Assembly (NCBI GenBank): GCA_020341875.1
Contig: CP070839.1
Location: 1,063,841-1,072,783 of the forward strand
Reading direction: 5' to 3'
Length of the DNA: 8,943 nucleotides
Source: Candidatus Zixiibacteriota bacterium
GTDB lineage: Bacteria > Zixibacteria > MSB-5A5 > SM1-73
In this document: piece after piece, positions 1-6,243 of the stretch
Numbering within the stretch: the first letter of the stretch is position 1
Layout of the letters: the number at the start of each line of letters is the position of its first letter
Made by a program: the position numbers and the translations under genes
The notes under the pieces: generated by a model
The model's database searches: none
What the model saw: the letters and a program-made list of their open reading frames with translations, nothing else
What the model was told of the DNA's origin: nothing

Positions 1-756
1 CCCTGATGCTTTCAGTTCTTCGCCCACGTGCCTCTCCGCGAAACCCTTCAACTGCTCCGAGAGAGCGGCCAAATCGGTGTTTGGGGCCAGCTTGACATAG
101 GTATAGAAATTGCCCAGAAACCACTCGTCCAGACCGCCAAATCCCGTGGCCTCGAGTGTGCTGAAGGATATCAGCATTTCGTGTTTGAAATGGGTGTTCT
201 GCGGACAGTCGGCAGCCACGCCGGTGATCTCCAGGTCGAATCCCTGAACGTTGAGAATCTGGCCCACCGGGAGTTCCTTCTCGAAGTACTTCTCGGCGAG
301 GCGCCGAGATATCACGACGGTCATCGGCCTCTCCAGTGCAGTCCGGGAATCACCTTCGAGTAAGGGGATGGTTAGAATTCGAGGGAGGTCGGTCTCCGCA
401 AACCAACAGCGGCCCTCGTAGAAGACCTTTTCTTCGCGCTCAACCAGCAGGTTTCCCACCGGCATCATTCGGGCCGCATACTCTATCTGGGGATAATCCT
501 CTTTCAGTGCCGGAGCCATGGGCGCGGAAGTTACCGCTGCAATTCTCCTCTCATTCTGGGATTGGCCGTCCTGCGCCACCCGAAATATGCGTTAACTGTC
601 GACATGGTAGTTATCGTAGCTCAACTCGTAGGCTACATACTGGGCTATCAGGATGCAGCAGGCCATACCGATGGCCAAGCCACCGATGTTGATCGAAGAA
701 TAGGCCTTGTTCCTCGCAATGTGCCTGAGGGCGACTCTCAGATAGTTGCGTATCAT
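1..756 (-). pseudogene. MacB/FtsX-type ABC permease A, N-terminal part, interrupted by an in-frame TAA
   Basis: Reading from the ATG at 756 to the window edge gives 252 codons in one frame with a single stop, TAA at codon 55. The product starts MIRNYLRVALRH, has TM1 at about residues 22-42 (INIGGLAIGMACCILIAQYV), then YELSYDNYH. After the stop it continues in register as RIFRVA, SAPMAPAL, TVVISRRLAEKYF, LPVGQIL and ITGVAADCPQNTHF, all hallmarks of the MacB_PCD periplasmic domain and alignable one-to-one with permease D. The C-terminal two thirds lie beyond the left edge. Codons on both sides of the stop look normal and there is no frameshift, so the lesion is either a recent point mutation or a sequencing error. 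Restart at a later in-frame ATG (codon 80) would lose TM1 and the membrane topology. The QYVAYELSYD stretch differs from the LWVxDELSYD type of B and C, so A is a diverged paralogue. It follows the ATPase by 12 bases, which suggests it was a partner of that ATPase. The substrate is unknown. Confidence 0.8.
592..594 (-). other. Premature TAA (codon 55) in permease A
   Basis: The codons around the site read GTC GAC AGT TAA CGC ATA TTT CGG, i.e. V-D-S-stop-R-I-F-R. In the paralogues the same place reads N-A-D-R-I-Y-R (D), S-A-D-R-L-Y-R (C) and N-A-G-Q-L-H-R (B). The stop therefore replaces one residue and the alignment needs no gap next to it. One base change from GAA, AAA or CAA would produce it. 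UAA recoding is unlikely, because the ATPase gene and permease E use TAA as genuine terminators. Confidence 0.85.
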
Positions 757-764
757 ATTGGAAT

Positions 765-770
765 CTCCTT
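765..770 (-). promoter_or_regulatory. Shine-Dalgarno AAGGAG of permease A
   Basis: AAGGAG lies 8 bases before the ATG at 756 and overlaps the TAA stop of the ATPase gene (TAAGGAG). This is a strong, tightly coupled ribosome-binding site. It fixes the start of permease A and shows that its initiation signals are intact despite the nonsense codon downstream. Confidence 0.8.
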
Positions 771-1515
771 ACAGCTTGTCCACGATCCATCCGTCCTTCA
801 GGTAGATGATGCGGTTGCCGTATGATGCCTTCTTATCGGAGTGGGTCACCTGGATTATCGTGGTTCCCTCTGTATTCAACTTGCTCAGCAGCTGCATAAT
901 CTCCTCTCCTTGGCTGGAATGCAAATTCCCGGTCGGTTCGTCTGCCAGAAGCAATCTCGGTTTGGCGATCACCGCCCGGGCAACGCCCACCAACTGCTGC
1001 TGCCCACCGGAGAGTTGACTTGGAAAGAGGTCCTTCTTACCGACTATCTGGAACCGATCCAGAGTATCGCAGACCATGCTTTTCCGCTCTGCCCCTTTGA
1101 CTTTTTTGTAAAGCAGCGGGGTCTCCAGATTCTCGTACACGGTCAGATCGTCGATCAGATGATAGCTCTGGAAGATGAATCCCATGTGCTGCTTATAAAG
1201 CTCAGCCCGCTTCCTTTCGTTCAGCTTGTGGACATCCTGGTCCAGGAAACTGTACTCTCCCTCAGACGCTTCATCCAGCATCCCGATGATGTTCAGCAGT
1301 GTAGTCTTACCTGCACCCGAGGGCCCCATGATGGTAATGAATTCCCCCTCGCTCACCTCCAGGTCGATATTGCGCAGGACGAACACCTTACCGAAGCCTG
1401 AAGGATAGGACTTGGTGATATTGGTGGTTCTAATCAGTGGTGCGACTCCGTTCTGCATGGAAAGCTCCTCGGAGTTTGTCTCTTGCTCCTTTGCATTCAG
1501 CTTTTGCTCATTCAT
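769..1515 (-). CDS. ABC transporter ATP-binding protein, LolD/MacB type
   Basis: This is a cytoplasmic ATPase that powers FtsX/MacB-type permeases by binding and hydrolysing ATP as a dimer. Over 248 residues it has the Walker A GPSGAGKT (64-71), Q-loop glutamine in FIFQS (Q116), signature LSGGQ (168-172), Walker B LLLADEP (188-194, with catalytic E193) and switch histidine in VTHSD (H224). The core length fits the LolD/MacB class (COG1136). The signature is followed by QQLVGVARA rather than the more usual QQRVAIARA, and the D-loop reads GNLHS. I recall both as typical of ATPases paired with this double-FtsX permease family. The ATG at 1515 overlaps the 3' end of permease B by 8 bases. Met20 (1458) has a much better ribosome-binding site, and residues 1-19 are polar and lie outside the conserved fold, so the true protein may have 229 residues. 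It is the only ATPase in the window and lies between permeases B and A. The transported substrate is unknown. Confidence 0.95.
   Translation of the reverse strand: MNEQKLNAKEQETNSEELSMQNGVAPLIRTTNITKSYPSGFGKVFVLRNIDLEVSEGEFITIMGPSGAGKTTLLNIIGMLDEASEGEYSFLDQDVHKLNERKRAELYKQHMGFIFQSYHLIDDLTVYENLETPLLYKKVKGAERKSMVCDTLDRFQIVGKKDLFPSQLSGGQQQLVGVARAVIAKPRLLLADEPTGNLHSSQGEEIMQLLSKLNTEGTTIIQVTHSDKKASYGNRIIYLKDGWIVDKL
1465..1470 (-). promoter_or_regulatory. Internal Shine-Dalgarno GAGGAG before ATPase Met20
   Basis: GAGGAG stands 6 bases before the in-frame ATG at 1458. The upstream start at 1515 has only a GGAG about 10 bases away, and that GGAG is part of the codons for the conserved VETLRYE tail of permease B, so it may not be a selected site. 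This makes 1458 a strong alternative start for the ATPase. Confidence 0.55.
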
Positions 1516-3871
1516 ATCTCAACGTCTCCACTGGATTGGTTAGGGCAGCTTTCACTGCCTGAAAACTTACCGTAAAAAGGGCAATCAGTAGTGCTGAAGC
1601 GCCGGCTATGATAAATGTCTCCCAGCCAATCCCTACCCGGTAGGCGAAGTTCTGCAACCACTGATTCATCGCCCAGTAGGCGATGGGCCAAGCCAAAAGG
1701 TTTGCCAGCACAACCAGCAATATGAACTCTTTGGTGAGCAACCGGAATAGACCGGATACGGAAGCACCCAGCACTTTCCTTATGCCTATCTCCTTAGTGC
1801 GTCGTTCTGCGCTGTAAGCAGCCAGTCCGAAAAGACCCAGGCAGGAAATGATGATGGCTAACAGACTGCTGTATTGCAGGAGGGTGCCCATACGCTGCTC
1901 TGAACTGTATAGGGCACCGAGCCTATCTTCGAGGAAGCTATATTCGCAGGGATCGTCAGGAACGAACTTCTTTACCGTTGCCTCAATGTGACGCAACGCT
2001 CCGGGCAAGTCATCCGACTTTGCTTTGATATACAGGAGGCCTCCTCCTTCGGTTACTCTCAGTCCATAAGGTCTGATTTGGGTGTGAAAGGATTCGGTAT
2101 GAAAGTCCTGGACCACTCCGATGATTCTACCTTCAATTCGGTCACCCAAAGGTACGGTGATCCTTTGTCCCACCGGATCATTCATTCCCATGGCCTTGAC
2201 CGCCGCTTGGTTGACAACGAAGGCATCGGATTTGTCGGTGGGAATGTCTTCTGAGAAGAACCTGCCCTCGGCCATCTCGATTCCGAAAGTCTTAAGGAAA
2301 TCATAATCGACCCAATTTAACCCCATATCGAATATCTGGTCCGGCTGCATGCCTGACCATTCCACACCAGCAGAACTGTTCCAGCTTTCCAGACCGTTCG
2401 CCACGGCGGCAGCGCTAAGGATATTGGGATTCTGCAGCAGCTCGTTTTTCAAGGCAGCAGACCTGCGCGCAAGCTCACCCTGGGTTCGCAGGACCACGAC
2501 GAACTCCGGATCTAATCCCATATCCTTGCTGCCTATGTAGTCGAGCTGGTTGAAGATGACGATCACACAAACGATGAAGAATATGGAGATGGCGAACTGG
2601 GCCACCACCAGAACTCTTCTCATAGAAAATCTAGACATCCCGGCTGACGCCTTTCTCTGCCGGTATCCTGGAAGAGGAATCGCAAGGAAGCGTCGACCGA
2701 GCAGAGCAACAGGACGAAAAGAGGAAAGAAGAAACGCAGGATAGCTGCCGGCGATGATGCCCGTCAGCATTGCTATCCCAATTAGACCGAGAATGATACC
2801 TCCGGAGTAGTCCAGATGCAATTGTTTGGCCAGCAGAACGTTCACCGGAGAAATCAACAGTTCGACCAGAACGATAGCCACCACCAGCGCAACCGACGAT
2901 ATAAAGATGGATTCAGATAGAAACTGCTTGATCAATTGTATGCGACTGGAACCGACCGCCATTCTTATGCCGATTTCCTTTAAGCGTTTCTCAGAGCGGA
3001 CAGTAGATAGATTCATGAAATTGATGCAGGCCACCAGCAGAATGATAAAGGCCAGAATGCTGAAGATGACCACGTAGGTAATCCTTCCGCCTCCTCCCAG
3101 GGCATATAGGTGGATCTGCTTGAGTGGTTGAAGGAAAAGGTAGTTCTCCCAGGTGGGGTTATGCTCGTTTAAAACTCCGGAGATCTTCTCGCTGACCTGC
3201 TCGTGCGAGCTGTTCTTGTCAAGCAGCACATATGCGGTAAGACTTTTGATGTCCCATCTTTTCATGCCTGGTGGAGCTATGCTGTAAGGGATCAGAAAAT
3301 CGAACTGGATATGTGAGTTATGGGGAAGGCTCTCCAGGACTCCGGTAACGTTTAGGTCGGCCGCACCTTCGATGGTAACGGCTTTGCCCACAACATCGGC
3401 ACGACCGAACATCCTCTCAGCCAAATCCCGGGTCATGACTACCGATAGAGGCTCCGAGAGGGCTCTCTTGGGGTCACCTTGGGCAAAAGGAAAGGTGAAC
3501 ATCTCAAAAAACGAAGGGTCCACAAAGCTTCCCGCACAGAAGAAGCCGTTTCCCTCGACCGACAGCTTCATTCTGGAATGCTTGCAGAAGACGGTCGAGT
3601 TGACTATCTCAGGATACTCGTCCTTCAGATAGGCGGCAAGGGGACCGGGCACGTACTCGCCGCGAAATCTCTCCGCATCGGCGGAAAACGCAACTCGATG
3701 GAGCTGGCCGGCGTTGTCGTGGAACCGGTCATAACTCAGCTCGTCCTGAACCCACAGCAGGATCAGGATACAACAGGTCATGCCGATGGCCAGTCCGGCG
3801 ACGTTGATGAACGAATACCCCTTGTGTCTCACCATGTTTCTGAGGGCGACTTTCAGATAGTTTCTAAACAT
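1508..3871 (-). CDS. Double-FtsX (MacB_PCD/FtsX) ABC permease B
   Basis: Integral inner-membrane permease of the MacB/LolC/FtsX superfamily. An in-frame ATG at 3880 also exists and would give 790 residues. The ATG at 3871 (787 residues) is preferred, because it yields MFRNYLKVALRN, which matches the starts of paralogues A, C and D, and has AGGG 9 bases upstream. In 790-residue numbering: TM1 about 24-44, first extracytoplasmic domain about 46-265 (SVVMTRDLAERMFG, VTGVLESLPHNSH), TM2-4 about 268-384 ending in GSYPAFLLSSF, cytoplasmic linker, TM5 about 421-443, second extracytoplasmic domain with the family motif GVVQDFHTESFH (588-599), TM6-8 about 668-775, and tail NPVETLRYE. Coupling-helix motifs KEIGIR occur at 301-306 and 696-701, showing an internal duplication. 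The linker after SSF is 13 residues longer than in C and D, and basic. The stop overlaps the ATPase gene, so B is the permease most tightly coupled to it. The substrate is unknown. Confidence 0.93.
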   Translation of the reverse strand: MFRNYLKVALRNMVRHKGYSFINVAGLAIGMTCCILILLWVQDELSYDRFHDNAGQLHRVAFSADAERFRGEYVPGPLAAYLKDEYPEIVNSTVFCKHSRMKLSVEGNGFFCAGSFVDPSFFEMFTFPFAQGDPKRALSEPLSVVMTRDLAERMFGRADVVGKAVTIEGAADLNVTGVLESLPHNSHIQFDFLIPYSIAPPGMKRWDIKSLTAYVLLDKNSSHEQVSEKISGVLNEHNPTWENYLFLQPLKQIHLYALGGGGRITYVVIFSILAFIILLVACINFMNLSTVRSEKRLKEIGIRMAVGSSRIQLIKQFLSESIFISSVALVVAIVLVELLISPVNVLLAKQLHLDYSGGIILGLIGIAMLTGIIAGSYPAFLLSSFRPVALLGRRFLAIPLPGYRQRKASAGMSRFSMRRVLVVAQFAISIFFIVCVIVIFNQLDYIGSKDMGLDPEFVVVLRTQGELARRSAALKNELLQNPNILSAAAVANGLESWNSSAGVEWSGMQPDQIFDMGLNWVDYDFLKTFGIEMAEGRFFSEDIPTDKSDAFVVNQAAVKAMGMNDPVGQRITVPLGDRIEGRIIGVVQDFHTESFHTQIRPYGLRVTEGGGLLYIKAKSDDLPGALRHIEATVKKFVPDDPCEYSFLEDRLGALYSSEQRMGTLLQYSSLLAIIISCLGLFGLAAYSAERRTKEIGIRKVLGASVSGLFRLLTKEFILLVVLANLLAWPIAYWAMNQWLQNFAYRVGIGWETFIIAGASALLIALFTVSFQAVKAALTNPVETLRYE

Positions 3872-3906
3872 GATCCGCATCCCTAGGTGACTGGTCCGTC
3901 CATCCG

Positions 3907-6228
3907 CTATTCATATCTCAGCGTCTCCACTGGGTTGGCTAGGGCGGCTTTGATCGACTGGTAGCTGACCGTTGCGACGGCAAGAATCAATGCCGCCGCA
4001 CCAGCCGCCAAGAAAATCCACGCATCCAGACGGATCCGGTAGGCATAGACTTCAAGCATCCTATTCATGGTGAAATAGGCCAACGGCCAGGCGATCACGT
4101 TAGCCAGCAACACCCATTTGCCAAACTCTCTGATCAGCGAAAAGGTGATCTCTGGGACGGTGGCGCCCAACACCTTACGAATCCCGATCTCCTTGGTCCG
4201 CTGCTGGGCTGTGAACGATGCCATGCCGAAAAGCCCCAGGCAGGCAATGAATAGTGCCAAGACTGTGAACGAGTTGATGATTTTTCCCATACGTTGATCT
4301 GTTCGGTAGAGCATGTTTATCCTCTCGTCCAAAAACTGGTAATCGAAGGGTGTTCCCGGGACAAGCTCCTTCCACCTGCTCTCAAGCGAACCAATCGCAT
4401 CTGATATGTCACCAGCGTTCATTTTTATTAGTAGATATCTGAATTCGTCTGGTCGATAGGAGATGGCCAATGGCTTGATTCTCGAATGGAGTGAACTGAA
4501 ATGGAAATCTTTCACCTCTCCTACGATCCTTGCACCGAGGACTTGTTTCCCCAGCGGTGATTCTAACCCCATGGATCTCACAGCCGCCTGGTTGACAACT
4601 ATGCCTTCAGATTCGTCCGAGACGAACTCCTCTGAGAGAAATCGACCCTCCGTCATCTGAATCTCCAGGGTCCTGGCGAAATCGCAGTCGGTGCGGAGGA
4701 GATAGACCAGAACCTCCCCCTCAGCTTGCTGACCTTCCCATTCACTGACCAGCGTCGACATTGGCAATCTGGTGGGCGGACTCGATACCGCCGAGATGGC
4801 TGCCACACCACCTGTCTTCGATAGCTCGCTTTTCAACAACTCAAACTTTCGGGGAGCCTCCCCTTTCAAGCTGATACAGAGCACTTGTTCTTTATCAAAC
4901 CCCAGTTTCTGATTCCGTATGTAGTGAAGCTGTCGGCTGATCACAACCATTCCGATGATTAAAGCAATGCTCAAAACAAACTGCATCGACACCAGCACCC
5001 TACGGAAAAGCGCTCCTTTGGACCCGGATTGCCAGGATCCCTTCAATGCCTCTGCTGGTACCAAGGAAGAGACAAAAAGCGCTGGGTAGCTGCCCGAAAT
5101 GGTACCGGTGATGACGGCCGTGCTCAGAAGGACAAAAATCATGGAGCTATTCCCCAGCAGACTGAAGGAAAGCTGCTTTGCGGAGAGCTGATTGAAAAAG
5201 GGCAGAAGCATCTCCACCAAAAGCAACGCAAAACTCAGGGCAGTGAAGGAAGTCAGAATCGACTCTCCCAGAAACTGGAAAACGATCTCTTTCCGGCTGG
5301 CCCCCACCACCTTTCTTAGCGCCACCTCCCTGCTGCGTTTCCCTGACCGGGCCGTGGCCAGATTCATGTAATTGATGCAGGCGGTCAAGAGAACGAAGGC
5401 GGCTATTATGGAGAATATGTAGATGCCGGACTCATCACCAGAGAGGTGAATATCGGTCACCGGCTGAAGCGACAGTTCTACGATGGACTCTTCATCGTGA
5501 CGCTGGATGGTGCCAGCTATCTTCAAGGAGAGTTCATCGGAATCGGCGTTCTCGGCAAGCAGTACGTAGGTTTTGTGAGCGAACTGGTTCCAGCCCTCTA
5601 TCTCCAGGCCGAATTCCTTTACGGTTGAGAAATGAGCTGCTAGATCGAATTGCAGGTGTGAATTGCTGGGGACATCCTCGATGATCCCCGTGACAGTCAA
5701 ATCCACTCGATCGTCGACCTGCAGGATCTTTCCGATAGGATATTCATCACCGAAGTACTTGGTCGCTGCTCTCTGGGTAATGACCACCGAATTGGGAAAG
5801 GAAAGCACCTGGGTAGGCTCCCCTTTGATGAAAGGGAAGCTGAACATCGAGAAGAAGGAGGCGTCCGTAAACGTCAGTCCATCTTCGCTAAAGGACTTGC
5901 CGTTATGTCGTATGATCATCCCGCCCATAGGCCTGTACCTGGCCGCATCAACGATTTCCGGAAATTCTCTGATTAAGGTTGGTGCCAACTCGGGAGGATT
6001 GACCGAGAAGCTCATCTCATTCCCGTCGGCATATTTCTCATAGTCCGTGACCCGATAGAGCCTGTCAGCACTCAGATGAAACTTATCGTAGCTCAACTCA
6101 TCCCGAACCCACAACACTATCAGAATGAAGCAGGCCATGCCAACCGCAAGCCCTACGATGTTGATCCATGAATAGCCCCTTTCCCGCAGGAGATTTCGAA
6201 CAGCGATCTTCAAGTAGTGTTTAAGCAC
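3907..6228 (-). CDS. Double-FtsX (MacB_PCD/FtsX) ABC permease C
   Basis: Complete 773-residue inner-membrane permease, the shortest of the three full copies. It starts at a GTG (6228), giving MLKHYLKIAVRN, in register with its paralogues. TM1 is about 20-41, followed by DELSYDKFH and the first extracytoplasmic domain with SVVITQRAATKYFG (147-160) and VTGIIEDVPSNSH (179-191). TM2-4 span about 268-388 (GSYPALFVSS). After a 19-residue cytoplasmic linker comes TM5 at about 409-431. The second extracytoplasmic domain carries GEVKDFHFSSLHSRIKPL (570-587), and TM6-8 span about 650-757. The coupling motifs are REVALR (300-305) and KEIGIR (679-684). The segment between VNQAAV and the DFH motif is about 12-15 residues shorter than in B or D. 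The gene follows D by 13 bases and B follows it, consistent with co-transcription. By family analogy it moves an amphipathic or peptide-like substrate or performs mechanotransmission. No substrate can be inferred. Confidence 0.95.
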   Translation of the reverse strand: MLKHYLKIAVRNLLRERGYSWINIVGLAVGMACFILIVLWVRDELSYDKFHLSADRLYRVTDYEKYADGNEMSFSVNPPELAPTLIREFPEIVDAARYRPMGGMIIRHNGKSFSEDGLTFTDASFFSMFSFPFIKGEPTQVLSFPNSVVITQRAATKYFGDEYPIGKILQVDDRVDLTVTGIIEDVPSNSHLQFDLAAHFSTVKEFGLEIEGWNQFAHKTYVLLAENADSDELSLKIAGTIQRHDEESIVELSLQPVTDIHLSGDESGIYIFSIIAAFVLLTACINYMNLATARSGKRSREVALRKVVGASRKEIVFQFLGESILTSFTALSFALLLVEMLLPFFNQLSAKQLSFSLLGNSSMIFVLLSTAVITGTISGSYPALFVSSLVPAEALKGSWQSGSKGALFRRVLVSMQFVLSIALIIGMVVISRQLHYIRNQKLGFDKEQVLCISLKGEAPRKFELLKSELSKTGGVAAISAVSSPPTRLPMSTLVSEWEGQQAEGEVLVYLLRTDCDFARTLEIQMTEGRFLSEEFVSDESEGIVVNQAAVRSMGLESPLGKQVLGARIVGEVKDFHFSSLHSRIKPLAISYRPDEFRYLLIKMNAGDISDAIGSLESRWKELVPGTPFDYQFLDERINMLYRTDQRMGKIINSFTVLALFIACLGLFGMASFTAQQRTKEIGIRKVLGATVPEITFSLIREFGKWVLLANVIAWPLAYFTMNRMLEVYAYRIRLDAWIFLAAGAAALILAVATVSYQSIKAALANPVETLRYE

Positions 6229-6238
6229 AATGTTTCTT

Positions 6239-6243
6239 CTCCT
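6239..6243 (-). promoter_or_regulatory. Shine-Dalgarno AGGAG of permease C
   Basis: AGGAG overlaps the TAG stop of permease D (TAGGAG) and lies 10 bases before the GTG at 6228. The next upstream in-frame codons (ATT, AAC, AGA, AGA, AGG) offer no better start, so the GTG is the probable start. The arrangement suggests translational coupling from D to C. Confidence 0.65.

Noticed and set aside
592..594. UAA read through as a sense codon (altered genetic code)
   Set aside because: TAA terminates the ATPase and permease E, TAG ends C and D, and TGA ends B, so standard termination is used throughout.
28..825. Open frames on the plus strand in the left 800 bases (up to about 118 codons)
   Set aside because: They lie antisense to permease A, whose minus-strand frame carries clear family motifs throughout; the plus-strand products show no recognisable domain.
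841..1401. Plus-strand open frame of 186 codons opposite the ATPase
   Set aside because: It mirrors the ATPase coding sequence; its product has no recognisable motif and the minus-strand frame has every ABC motif.
3872..3906. Possible promoter or terminator in the gap between permeases C and B
   Set aside because: The gap is about 35 bases, with no convincing -10/-35 pair, no stem followed by a T run, and only a 6-base palindrome (CCTAGG).
5663..6043. Plus-strand open frames of 80-135 codons opposite permeases B, C and D, including this 126-codon one
   Set aside because: All are fully inside well-supported minus-strand genes and look like shadow frames, with Ser/Thr/Arg-rich products and no domain.
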